A DNA stretch of 37,500 nt from Neocallimastix lanati (nom. inval.) (Eukaryota > Neocallimastigomycota > Neocallimastigomycetes > Neocallimastigales > Neocallimastigaceae), in assembly GCA_016946835.1 (NCBI GenBank), contig JACVTC010000036.1, positions 330,001 to 367,500 of the forward strand, written 5' to 3'. The notes beneath the pieces were generated by a model, which was not told the DNA's origin, ran no database searches, and saw nothing but the letters and a program-made list of their open reading frames with translations. A program made the translations under genes and the position numbers. This document shows, piece after piece, positions 23,552 to 33,550 of this stretch (the stretch's first letter is position 1; each line of letters opens with the position of its first letter).

Positions 23552-26500
23552 ATGTCAACTATACGAAGAGGTCTGCGACTTTATGGTCCTGACCATGATA
23601 AATTTGTTTTAATTTTCATTCATGATCTTGAATCTTGGACTGAAAGTAGACTATGGGAATTTTTAAGCAAAAAGATATCAAATTGTAATGAAGTTGTTCA
23701 TGGAATCGTTAAAAAACACTATATTAATATGGAAAACTACTTCATCCTAAGAGTTAACTATAATAATTGTACTGATTATTTGAAGGTTATTTATTTGATT
23801 ACTAAGCACTTACCTGTTAAAAGAATTAAATGGAAGATTACTTCAAGGATACGCACATTTAGTACTGTTAATCATAATAGAACCAGGTATTATTCTGAAC
23901 CCTCAATCCCCATCTCTGAAAGCCTCCTGTATGCTAACTCTTTCTCGAATACTAAATATTTCAACCTCTGTATTAGCTGGAACATAAATGGTTGGAATTC
24001 TGAAAAACGTGACGGACTTACCAATTTTAATTCAATCTTTAATCCTATTTGTATTTGTCTTCAAGAAGTCGGTAATAGTTCATTCCTTAACTCCTTTTCT
24101 AACTCATATCCATTCCTTAATCATTATAGAACAGTACTGAGACGTGCGGACAAAAAAATCCCTGGTATGAGGGGCCTTTATATAGGTGTGCACTCCTCCT
24201 GCCAATTCACTAATGATGATTTTGAATATAGATATATACTCTCAGTAAATATATTCTCTTTTTGGGGTGTCAGATGTTCTTTAGGGAACATTTACATCCC
24301 TAGCAAAAAACACAAAGACTCTAGAGAAAAAGCGGAAACTGATTTTGCTAATTGGCTCAAGAACCATCAGAATAACCCTTCGGCTATTGTTGGTGATTTC
24401 AACATGACTAAGCAACAACTCAAAGATCTTATTCTTAGAATTTCCCCTCAATGGTTTGTTATGGATATGGTTGGTCATCAATTTACTTGGTCTAATGGTG
24501 GAAAGAATTCTTGTATTGATTTTATAGTAGTGAACGATAAATTAAGAAATTATCTGAATATTGCTTCTGTATGCTACTCTTTTAATGACATCTCTGACCA
24601 TTTACCACTTATTCTTTCTTGTAAAAAAATATCTCCTGATGGTTTTGTTACTCCCCCTCGGGATAAACAAATTAAGTGGTCTAATCGAATTTGTAGGGAT
24701 AAACGTGAAGCAATCTTCTCTCATAATAAATTCACATGTTTACTGGATGAATTTGAACATAATGATAATCTAGACTCTAATACAATGGTTAAAAAACTTC
24801 TTGACACAGCAAATAAAATAGGCGATGACATTCAAGCAAGAGTTCCTACAAATTTACAGGGTTCAGCGTTCCATTGTCCTGCTTATATTAAGAAATTATC
24901 ACATGAAAAACATTTATTTTATAAAAGGATTAAAAATTTTAAACTTCGTAATGATTTGTCAAATCTTCAAGAATTTTGTGATCTCTCAAAAGAATATAGA
25001 GTTCTCTCTGATTATATCATTAGTATTAAAAGAAATATTAGAAATATTAGATTTAAAAATTTGATTCATTCCATCGGCGAATGTTTCTTAAAAAATGATG
25101 CCCAGCGTGGTTGGTCTGGACTTAAGAAAATTTCTAAACCTTCTTACTCTCCTTCCCAATCACCTGTATACATTAAAGATAAAGAAGGTAATGTTCTAGT
25201 ATCCCAAGAAGATCAACTCAATCGTTTTGCAGAACACTATGAAGAACTTGCTTCTGATATAACTGGTCACAGTCTTAATGAAAATTATTGGAAAAGAATA
25301 CTTAATAATTCTTCTACTCCTCAGGAATCATGGGATATTAATCAACCTATTTCCATGTCAGAAATTCATTCAACTGTTCGTTCAATGAAAAATAACAAAG
25401 CACCTGGTCCTGATGGTATACCTACAGAATTTTTTAAAGCATTTTTTAATTCTGAGAGTAGAAATTCTTCTCAGGATGACTCTAATCAAGAGGTTACTTA
25501 TTCCGATTGTGCAAAGTGTCTGTTATTACTTTTTAATAAAATTTGGGATGGTGACTTTCCTAATGAATGGAACTCTGCTTCTATTGTTTCTATTCCTAAA
25601 AAAGGGGATCTTTCAGATTGTAATAATTATCGTGGTATTTCACTCATCAATGTAGGTTTAAAAATTCTATCAAAAATTGTCACTAAAAGAATATCGGACT
25701 ATGCTTTTTCTAATGGAATAATTAGACCAGAACAGTTTGGTTTTAGAAATAAAGAAGAATGTATTAGTTTATTTGTATCCATTCGTGAAATTTGTCAAAG
25801 AAGAAAATTTAAGGATAAATTTACCTTTCTTGCCTTTCTTGACCTTAAAAAAGCTTATGATTCAGTTCCAATTTACAATATACTTACTAAACTAGATAAT
25901 CTTGGTATTCGTGGTAAATGCCTTCAATTCATTACTAATCTATACCTTACCTCGAAAGCTCGTGCAATCTTTAATGGTAAACTTTCAAAAGAATTTCCAA
26001 TACACCGTGGTGTTCGCCAAGGGTGTCCTCTCTCACCTATCTTATTCAATATATTTATCAATGATATTTTTGATAAATGTAAAAGATATGGTGTGATTAC
26101 TGAAAAGAAAAAGTGTTGTGGTGGATTATTTGCTGATGATATTGTATTATTAGCTCCTACAAAATCTTCACTTAAAAACCTTTTGAATATTGCTCATGAT
26201 TGGGGTATTAAAAATGAAATGACCTTTGGAATCAATAAATGCGCTACACTAGTTGTTAAACCAAAGAATTTTATTCCTTCAAGACATTATGAAAATCCTA
26301 CATTTAGACTTGGTATGAACTATATACCAAGCACTAATCAATATACATATCTTGGTATACCTTTTAATGAATCGTTGGATTTAAAACCTATTATTGCTAA
26401 GATGAACAGTATAATTAATTATACAGTTAACTCTTTCTTTAGATTTTTAACCAATAGGAATGTTCCTTTCTACTTTAAAACTCGTATACTAGTTTCTTTT

Positions 26501-27637
26501 GTCCTTAGTTCAGTTCTTTATTATGCTCCCTTACTTGGTTCAAATAAAAAGAATACTGAAAAAGCTCAAACTGCTTTTAATCGAGGTTTGTATTGGAGTT
26601 TCGGGTTTAAAAATAAAACCTCCAATACTTCAATTTACAATATGTCTAAGGAACTTTCTATACCTCCTATAGCTAGTTTTTGTGCTAAGGCGATGATTCG
26701 ATGCTTTAAAAAGTGGAAAGATTCTTCTTGTATTATTTCTCATTTAGTCAAAAATATACCTACACTTTCTCACTATTCATGGACGAAAAAAGCACGGAGT
26801 TTAGCAGTACACAAGCACAGTAATAAACTTCCTGGAGAAATAAGGAAGTTTTACTGGGAAAATATTCATTATTCAAGCACTCCTGCCATCAGATCTACAA
26901 AATACAAGAAATTTAAATTTGGTTTTAAAAAATTTATTCATCGTCTATCACTTAAATATTCACAATTTTCTCTTGGATTTTTTTGGATTGGACGAATTAA
27001 ATGTGGATTCAAATTTGATGTAAAAACGTATGTTAAAAGTAATCTAGTATCAGAAAATTGCCCAACATACTGCCCTTGTTGTGGTGAGAGTAACAGCATA
27101 CCTAGTTTTACACACTGGATACTTTTATGTCCTAAATTTGAAGAATTTAGGCAACATTTCATTCCCTTTGTTGATGAAATTTTTATTAATTTTTCTCTAA
27201 TTGTTCATGAGAAATCATTGAACATTCCTGATGATAAAGAGGAAGATTTTGATGATAATATCAATTTTTACGTGCTGTGTATCCTTCTTGGCGGAAATGC
27301 AGTATTTGAAATCTTAAAGATCGGCTCGGGGGAAAGAAGGCGACTTATTAATAATATTTTTCAATCACCTTCGAACGAGTCTTCTTTCCCGATTTCATTT
27401 TTTGTGGGGCTTGCGGAATTCCTTACTAACGTTATGCCTATTGTGATTGGTGATTTTTACACCATGATCGATTTGTATAGTGTTAGACCTACCGTTGTCA
27501 AGAGTGTCGACGTCGTAACGATAAGGCAAAGAAGAAATTCTGATACAGATTCGAATGATAATTTTCATCCACATGGGGTTATCTTCGATGAATGGGAAGA
27601 GTTAGAGGCCTTTTCGTCCTCGAAGCTCATAACGTAG
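23552..27637 (+). CDS. LINE polyprotein: RRM-like domain, APE endonuclease, reverse transcriptase, zinc knuckle (1361 aa)
   Basis: Residues about 20-100 read like a beta-alpha-beta-beta-alpha-beta RRM-like fold (FVLIFIHDLES, WEFLSKKISN, ENYFILRVNY, RIKWKIT); this is inference. The AP-type endonuclease spans about 138-355, with SWNINGW near 142, LQEVG, VGDFNM near 280 and SDHLPLI near 348. It nicks target DNA. The reverse transcriptase spans about 600-930: NNKAPGPDGIP, NNYRGISL, EQFGFRNKEE, FLDLKKAYDSVP (Asp764), RQGCPLSPILFN, and FADD at 860-863, all catalytic residues present. A zinc knuckle follows, with C1174-P-C1176-C1177, H1188 and C1193. The last 160 residues match no domain I know, and no RNase H is seen. 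The protein would act in target-primed reverse transcription. The clade (L1-like or Tad1-like) cannot be decided by eye. ATG 23552 is the first in frame after an upstream stop. Confidence 0.95.
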   Translation: MSTIRRGLRLYGPDHDKFVLIFIHDLESWTESRLWEFLSKKISNCNEVVHGIVKKHYINMENYFILRVNYNNCTDYLKVIYLITKHLPVKRIKWKITSRIRTFSTVNHNRTRYYSEPSIPISESLLYANSFSNTKYFNLCISWNINGWNSEKRDGLTNFNSIFNPICICLQEVGNSSFLNSFSNSYPFLNHYRTVLRRADKKIPGMRGLYIGVHSSCQFTNDDFEYRYILSVNIFSFWGVRCSLGNIYIPSKKHKDSREKAETDFANWLKNHQNNPSAIVGDFNMTKQQLKDLILRISPQWFVMDMVGHQFTWSNGGKNSCIDFIVVNDKLRNYLNIASVCYSFNDISDHLPLILSCKKISPDGFVTPPRDKQIKWSNRICRDKREAIFSHNKFTCLLDEFEHNDNLDSNTMVKKLLDTANKIGDDIQARVPTNLQGSAFHCPAYIKKLSHEKHLFYKRIKNFKLRNDLSNLQEFCDLSKEYRVLSDYIISIKRNIRNIRFKNLIHSIGECFLKNDAQRGWSGLKKISKPSYSPSQSPVYIKDKEGNVLVSQEDQLNRFAEHYEELASDITGHSLNENYWKRILNNSSTPQESWDINQPISMSEIHSTVRSMKNNKAPGPDGIPTEFFKAFFNSESRNSSQDDSNQEVTYSDCAKCLLLLFNKIWDGDFPNEWNSASIVSIPKKGDLSDCNNYRGISLINVGLKILSKIVTKRISDYAFSNGIIRPEQFGFRNKEECISLFVSIREICQRRKFKDKFTFLAFLDLKKAYDSVPIYNILTKLDNLGIRGKCLQFITNLYLTSKARAIFNGKLSKEFPIHRGVRQGCPLSPILFNIFINDIFDKCKRYGVITEKKKCCGGLFADDIVLLAPTKSSLKNLLNIAHDWGIKNEMTFGINKCATLVVKPKNFIPSRHYENPTFRLGMNYIPSTNQYTYLGIPFNESLDLKPIIAKMNSIINYTVNSFFRFLTNRNVPFYFKTRILVSFVLSSVLYYAPLLGSNKKNTEKAQTAFNRGLYWSFGFKNKTSNTSIYNMSKELSIPPIASFCAKAMIRCFKKWKDSSCIISHLVKNIPTLSHYSWTKKARSLAVHKHSNKLPGEIRKFYWENIHYSSTPAIRSTKYKKFKFGFKKFIHRLSLKYSQFSLGFFWIGRIKCGFKFDVKTYVKSNLVSENCPTYCPCCGESNSIPSFTHWILLCPKFEEFRQHFIPFVDEIFINFSLIVHEKSLNIPDDKEEDFDDNINFYVLCILLGGNAVFEILKIGSGERRRLINNIFQSPSNESSFPISFFVGLAEFLTNVMPIVIGDFYTMIDLYSVRPTVVKSVDVVTIRQRRNSDTDSNDNFHPHGVIFDEWEELEAFSSSKLIT

Positions 27638-27724
27638 TTTTTTAATATTAATATAAAAAAATTTCATGTATTTAAATTTCATGTATTTTTTAAAAAAATA
27701 TTATTAAATAAAGTTTATTCCTAG

Positions 27725-27767
<43 letters not shown>

Positions 27768-27773
27768 GAAGAT

Positions 27774-27816
27774 TCAGAAAAGGATTATGATATTAATATT
27801 TATTATTATATATTGA
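27774..27816 (+). mobile_element. Continuation of the old LINE fragment
   Basis: Reads in frame from the piece ending at 22824 (…SLDVSED then SEKDYDINIYYYILS) and aligns with EEDFDDNINFYVL of the intact LINE. It is cut at the start of the next copy. Confidence 0.75.
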
Positions 27817-28915
27817 GTGCTCAAAAACAAATTCGAAGAAACATCAAAATTTATAAAACTTTGTTATGAATATCCTGATCTTTCATATGGTTTCTATTGG
27901 CTATTGAGAGCACGAAGCGGATATAGATTAGATGCTAGAATTGCTAAAGCTGCAAAAATAATAGATCAAATGTGTCCTAATTTTTGTCCCTGTTGTAAAA
28001 GTAATAAACAATGGATAAGTCATTGATTAATTGATTGTCCATTTTTTAATCATGTTCGTAGTAAAGTTAATGATATAATTTTATTTTTATATAATGATTT
28101 TAACCGTAGCAACCTAACAAATAATATTGTTAATAGTAATAATGATAATAGTAATAGTAATAATAGTAATAGTAATAATAGTAATAGTAATAATAGTAAT
28201 AGTAATAATAGTTATAGTAATATTAGTAATAGTATTTTTAGTAATATTAGTAATAGTAATAATAGTAATAGTAATAATAGTTATAGTAATATTAGTAATA
28301 GTATTTTTAGTAATATTAGTAATAGTATTGAAAATAATGTGTATGTTGATTCTAGTGTGTGTGAAAAAGTGTTTAATTTCCTTCTTGGAGGTCGAAGTAT
28401 TAATAACAGTACAAGGGAATGGAAGGATCTATTTAAGTGCCAGATGAAATCAGGTGCTTATTCTGATATTCCATTCTTGGTGGTTACTGCGGCACTTCTT
28501 CAATCGATTATACCCATTGCTATTGGCCAGCAATGGTCTTTGTTCAATAGGTTCAAATCGAATCGTACTACTACTACCAAGAGCGTCAATGTTGAAGAAA
28601 CAGTAAGACAGGCCAGTAGAGCTAGCGCAACCAATGAAGATCATAATTTCGTATCTTAAAATTATGATTAATTATTATACTTCAGTATAATAATACCCTT
28701 GTGAATTCTTACATATATTAATTAAATGAAACTAGAATGTTTTATACCATTATTTTATTTTATTTTATTTTTATTTTGTGTTTTTTTTTTTTTTTGTTTT
28801 GTTTATTTTTTTTATCTTTATTTTTCTTTTTTATTACATGTATTTTTTTTTTCAAATATTTAATTAATAAAGATGAAACAAGTTTGCTGCCGTTAAAAAA
28901 AAAAAAAAAAAAAAA
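27817..28915 (+). pseudogene. 5'-truncated LINE (family C) with its own 3' UTR and poly(A)
   Basis: The piece encodes YPDLSYGFYWLLRARSGYRLD and CPNFCPCCKSN, aligning with the pre-finger and zinc-finger part of the intact LINE. A TGA at 28024-28026 replaces the Trp after the finger His. The same frame then passes through an Asn/Ser tract (AATAGT repeats, 28127-28330) and a C-terminal part (FNFLLGG, IPFLVVTAALL, IPIAIG, TKSVNVEETVR) that ends at the TAA 28657-28659. The 3' UTR 28660-28894 has AATAAAG and a 21-base A tract (28895-28915). Its terminus is GCCGTTA rather than GTCTA, which marks a separate family. Confidence 0.82.
28127..28330. repeat. AATAGT-type repeat encoding Asn/Ser within a LINE C-terminus
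   Basis: Roughly 200 bases of AAT/AGT codons, arranged as two similar blocks ending in AGTATTTTTAGTAATATTAG. The tract replaces a short linker between the zinc finger and the LLGG motif found in the intact LINE. Confidence 0.9.
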
Positions 28916-29013
28916 TTTTTTTTTTTTTTTTTATTGATAAAAATTGCTGATAGCAGTTGTTATTGTTTCTTCGAGTCCTTCATATTTTTTCCCTTAATTT
29001 GCTGGTTTCACAG
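28916..29013 (-). other. Short unassigned segment beginning with a T tract abutting a LINE poly(A)
   Basis: The A21 tail of the preceding LINE runs directly into T17 (28916-28932), followed by about 80 bases without recognisable homology here. On the minus strand this would be a short sequence with an A17 tail, compatible with a tiny retroposed fragment in the opposite orientation. Confidence 0.3.
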
Positions 29014-29096
29014 TGGAAAAGGAATAGCCTATATCAGGTGTACTAATTACAGCTTTCTGTAATTCTGATGATAATCGATGGTTATCCTTTCTAAAG

Positions 29097-29877
29097 TTTA
29101 CTGGAAATCAGTTTCCAAATTTCAAGGTATTAAAGGTCAAAACTACTATAGTAACAAGTTCTCAAATAATAAAGCTATACTTACTTTTAGTTTAAAATAT
29201 CCCCAATTCAACTTAGGGTTTTCGTGGATTATACGTTTAAGCTGTGGTTATAAATATAAAAAGAAAAGGTAATCAATCTTTTAAACATTGGATTTTTAAA
29301 TGCGATGCTCTTGCATCTTTTAGATGGAATTCTTTAAATTTCATCGATGATCTCTATTTCTGATTTTGAAGATTATATCAATTATTATACATACTTGTTC
29401 CAATAATAGTGGGATTGATGAAATTCTTAACTAGCGCAATACCTATCATAAGTAGTTCGTTTGAGCTATTATTTGATAGGTATTCCAAATTACCAAACTT
29501 AACCAAGAGCGTCGACGTCGTATTGATAAGGCATAATGATAATACAGGATCATCATCTATATCTACGAAGGGTGAATCTCGCCTTAGTAGTTCAATAAAT
29601 GATGAATCCGGGGAGAGTTTAGTGGACACCACATTATCTATTTTAAATATGTTACTTCTAGGTTTTATTACTTTTTTATTTGTTAAGAAGGGGAAATTCC
29701 CGCATAGTACAACTTGCCGAAAAACATAGTATTATTGAGCTTTTTTATTTTTTATTTTTTAACTTTTATTTTTATTTTTTAATTTCAAGTGTACTTTTCA
29801 CCTACATATATTTTTTTTATAATAAAATTAATAAAGTTATGGAAGTGTATTCTCTTCCCTGTCTAAAAAAAAAAAAA
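29097..29877 (+). pseudogene. 5'-truncated LINE fragment (781 bp) with target-site duplication
   Basis: Bounded by TCCTTTCTAAAG at 29085-29096 and 29878-29889. The insert encodes SLKYPQFNLGFSWIIRLSCG, then (after a frameshift) SFKHWIFKC and a deletion, then FLTSAIPIISSSFELLFDRY, TKSVDVVLIRH and a divergent tail FITFLFVKKGKF. These align to the zinc-finger and C-terminal parts of the intact LINE. The 3' UTR matches 22408-22623 and ends CCTGTCTA plus a short A tract. Confidence 0.9.
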
Positions 29878-29889
29878 TCCTTTCTAAAG

Positions 29890-30652
29890 TGGTTACTAGT
29901 ACAAAGTGAGAAAATTGGAATACTGGAAGACTGTAGAAAGTGAACTTGATGTTTTATATTGTTTTAAACTGGATATGAAGTAACATTAGAGTTGTATAAA
30001 TAATAATATCATGTAGTTCCTACATATTATCATTGTAATGAATCTATTGTATTTTTTACTTTAGCATTATTTTATATATGTTTTTTTTTCTATAGTATTA
30101 TTTATACTTTCATGTAGCTATTGTAAAATGGAAATGTAGGAGATTGATTCACTCCAAAGCTTGTGTTTAAGAAATTATTTAAGGGATGGGAATCTTTTTT
30201 ATAATCTTTCTCTACTAATATTTTTCTTTTTTAAATATACTTTTAGCTAATTTATTATTATTTAACAGAAAATTTTTAACGTCTTAAAGAGCTTTATTAA
30301 TTGAAAGAATTACAATCAGTCAAAAGATAAAAAGTAACGATTATTCATTTTAACAGTATATCCCTTGTGTAAATTTATAAATATTATGATCAGCAATACC
30401 GGATAAAATCAATTATTTACAAAATCAAAAAACAATTAAATCATAAGGAACAATTATATATTTCAAGCTTTCATATACTCAACCCCAATATTTTTTTATA
30501 TACTATTTAAAGGGAATTTACTTTCTCTTTTATTTTTATTTTATTTTATTATATATATTAAAAAAAAAAAAATTTTTTTTATCAATTTTTTATAATAATT
30601 ATTATTTTTTTATTTTATACTTCTTTTATTTTATTTTTTAGGCTTTCTTGAA
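29890..30652 (+). promoter_or_regulatory. 5' UTR of the decayed LINE
   Basis: The segment to about 30200 is almost collinear with 22957-23270 of the intact LINE, including GGAATACTGGAAGACTGTAG and GGAGATTGATTCACTCC. After about 30215 the two diverge up to their ATGs. Confidence 0.75.
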
Positions 30653-33284
30653 ATGGATAATACTTCTTCCAATTCAACAACTATACCTGTTTTACGGCGA
30701 GACCTTCGAAGATACAATATTCAGAATAAAAATTTCATTCTTATCTTTATTCATGATCTTCAATCATGTTCTGTTAGTAAACTTTGGGAATTTCTTAGTA
30801 AGCGTATTTCCAATTGCAATGAAATAGTTCATGGAATTACAAAAAAAAAAAAAACACACACCTAATATGGAAAATTACTTCATTTTAAGGATAAACTATG
30901 ATAAACCTACTTTTTTATCTAAATATTTTATTTCTTCATACTAGATGCCTTCCTATATATAAAATTAATTGGATCAAAACCAACAAAAATTCGAACTTTC
31001 AGTTAAGTTAAGAAATTCAGCAATAAATTTTCTTTTTTTGAAACAAAATCTATGGTAAAAGATTTTCTATATAGTAGTATTTACTAATGGTCTACTCAAT
31101 TCTTCAATCTTTGTGTCAATTGGAATATTAATGGATGGAATGATGAAAAACGAGATAGTATTAGATACTTTAATGAAATTTTTAAATCTATCTGTATTTG
31201 CTTGCAAGAGGTCGGTAATAGCCAATACCTTAATGTACATTCATTTTATTACCCATTTCTTTGTCACTATAATACAATTTTACGAAAAATTGATCCAAAT
31301 ATACCTGGTATGAGAGGTCTTAGTATAAGTGTACATCGTTCTTGTTCATTTTCTCCCGATCCTTTTGAATATAAGTATATCATTTCTGTCAACATTACTT
31401 CTTTTTGGGGAATTAAATGCACTATTGGTAATATTTATGTTCCTTCGGTCACTCATAAGGAAGAGAGAATGAATGCCTTTTCAGAAATTACTAATTGGAT
31501 AAAGAAACATACTAATACTCCTTCTATTCTTGTAGATAACTTTAATATGTCTAAATCCTAATTAGAAAATTTATTTAATATATCATCTCTTCAGTGATTC
31601 TCTAAAAACTTAACGGGTCTTGATTTTACATGGGCTCAGAATGGTAGATTGTTTTATATTGATCATGTTTTATTTAAATGTAAAATGAAGGAATACATTA
31701 ATAAGGTTTCTGTTTGTAGTACATTTAATGATATTTCTGATCACTTCCTTCTTATCCTTTCCTGTAAGAAAGATGACTCAGAAGGTTTTCATGCTCCTAC
31801 TCCATCTAGAAGATTTAAGTGGTCCCAACACATGTGTAATGAAAAGCATAATGAAATATTCTCAAGTAACTACTTCTCAATTCTTCTTAATGAATTTAAT
31901 GATAATATAAAGAATGAAATGGTCAATAAATTTATAGAAACAGCTAATAAAGTTGGTGATAAAGTTCATGCTAGAGTTCCTTGTGATCTTAAAAGCTCAG
32001 CTTTCTACTCCCCTTATTATATTATATCAAGAAACTTTCTCATGAAAAGCATGTTGCATTTAATGAAATCAAAAAATTTTCTTTAGGTCCTAATCTTGAA
32101 AAGCTTGATGAATTTTTAAATTTGCTTCGTGAATATAAAAATATATGTGGTAAAGTCAGGTCAATTAAGTTTTCTATTAAATCAAAACAATTTCATCAGT
32201 CAATAGAATCTGCATTTAATGATTTTCAAAATAAAAATGCTAGGAGTGCTTGGTTAAAATTAAAGAAGTTATCTCACCTTATGTACTCTAATTCTATTTC
32301 GTTAGACGTTTTAAAGGACAAGTAGGGTAACTTTTTATTTTCTCATTCGGATCAATTGAATCGATTTGCTGAACAATATAGTGAACTAGCTTCTGATGTT
32401 ACTAAACATAGTTTGGATAATGAATACTGGGTAAGTTTAATTGGAACTAATCCTAATAATAATCCTACTTGGAATATTAATGATCCTATTACTATGGAAG
32501 AAATTCAAAACACTGTGCTTGATATGAAAAATAATAAAGCTCCTGGACCCGATGGTATTCCGATTGAATTTTTTAAAGCCTTCTTTAGTAAATCTGATTT
32601 ATCCGATAATCAAGATGATTCTTCAGATACTCACTACTCTGATTGTGCTAAATGCTTACTTTCATTATTTAACAAAATCTGGGATGGTGATTTCCCTGAA
32701 GAGTGGAATTCGGCTTCTATAATATCAATTCCAAATATTTCTCTTATTAATGTTGGCTTAAAAATTATTTCAAAGATTGTTACTAATAGAATTGCTAAAT
32801 TTGCCTTAGACCATAAATTTATTAGACCTGAACAATTTGGATTTAGAAATAAAGAAGAATGTATAAGTTTATAAATTTCAATTAGAGAAATATGCCAAAG
32901 AAGAAAATTTCAAGGAAATTTTACTTATCTTGCTTTTCTTGATCTTAAAAAAGCCTATGATTCAGTACCTATCTTTAATATTTTGACCAAATTATATAAC
33001 TTAGGTAAATGTCATCTGTTTTTAAGGAACCTTTATCTATCCTCTAAAGCTCGTGCTTTTTTTTAATGGTGATCTCTCAGAAGAATTTTCGATTAATCGT
33101 GGTATTAGACAAGGATGCTTTCTATCTCCCTATTTTGTTCAATTTATTTATTAATGATGTACTGGATAATTGTGATAAGTATGGTGTATAATTTGAGTCT
33201 CAATATTGTTGTGGTGGACTTTTTGCGGATGATATTGTTTTAGTTGCTCCATCTAAACAAGCTCTTAAGAAAGAATCAGGGACT
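30653..33284 (+). pseudogene. Broken LINE ORF (RRM-like, endonuclease, partial RT)
   Basis: The N-terminus has FILIFIHDLQS and LWEFLSKRISNC and then a frameshift in an A tract near 30841-30854 (ENYFILRINY continues in another frame). Endonuclease: CLQEVGNS, GNIYVPS and SDHFLLILS are present, but the catalytic GDFN is DNFN. In-frame stops lie near 31559 and 31595 (Trp to TGA), and at 32323 and 32872. The RT keeps NNKAPGPDGIP, EQFGFRNKEE, FLDLKKAYDSVP and FADDIVL. A 13-codon deletion removes KKGDLSDCNNYRG-equivalent residues at about 32731. The coding part beyond the FADD block is deleted. It cannot make an active protein. Confidence 0.88.
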
Positions 33285-33397
33285 ATTTATTAAAATACAT
33301 GATTTATTTAAATCATGTATTTTTATTATTATTATAAATTAAATAAAGTTATTCACTAAGTCTAAAAAAAAAAAAAAAAAAAAAGCATTGATAGTGA

Positions 33398-33531
33398 CCC
33401 CAATGATGTGGACTGCTTTTCCAGGTCCATGGAGGGTTGATGGAAAAGGAATAGCCTATATCAGATGTACTAATTACAGCTTTCTGTGATTCTGATGATA
33501 ATCGATGGTTATCCTTTCTAAAGTGGCTTTC
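33398..33531 (+). mobile_element. LINE 5'-terminal module joined to unrelated downstream sequence
   Basis: It starts CCCCAATGATGTGG directly after the TSD-like GCATTGATAGTGA and the poly(A) of the preceding LINE. It matches the first ~131 bases of the intact LINE with about five differences, including both hairpin arms. At TAAAGTGGCTT the similarity stops, and the following sequence encodes a different ORF. Confidence 0.8.
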
Positions 33532-33550
33532 ACCGGGGATTCTCGCTATT

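Larger units (their letters stand above)
22825..27761 (+). mobile_element. Full-length, apparently intact LINE (non-LTR retrotransposon)
   Basis: The element is flanked by the perfect 12-bp target-site duplication GTTTCTGAAGAT (22813-22824 and 27762-27773). It starts CCCCCAATGAAGTGG, has a 5' UTR of about 727 bp, one 4,086-bp ORF without interruption, a short 3' UTR with AATAAA at 27707-27712, and a 34-base poly(A) at 27728-27761. It sits inside the old zinc-finger fragment. The intact ORF, the clean duplication and the long tail point to a young insertion. Confidence 0.93.
29014..33384 (+). mobile_element. Decayed near-full-length LINE, interrupted by a nested LINE
   Basis: It begins at TGGAAAAGG, about 43 bases inside the start of the intact LINE. 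The 5' UTR is split by an insertion (29097-29877), and the ORF (30653 to about 33284) is broken. A 3' UTR with AAATAAAG follows, ending AAGTCTA plus 21 A. The RT C-terminal part, zinc finger and tail are missing because the sequence jumps from the SKQALKK region near 33270 to the 3' UTR. I could not find a convincing target-site duplication. Confidence 0.85.

Noticed and set aside
31595-31597. Trp to TGA changes in LINE copies (also 28024-28026) as evidence for a changed genetic code
   Set aside because: Both lie in copies with other stops and frameshifts; the intact LINE and the glycogenin use TGG for Trp and have no in-frame TGA.
29014-33397. Target-site duplication for the decayed LINE
   Set aside because: Sequence before 29014 (GTTTCACAG) and after the tail (GCATTGATAGTG) does not match; the 5' end is probably lost or rearranged.
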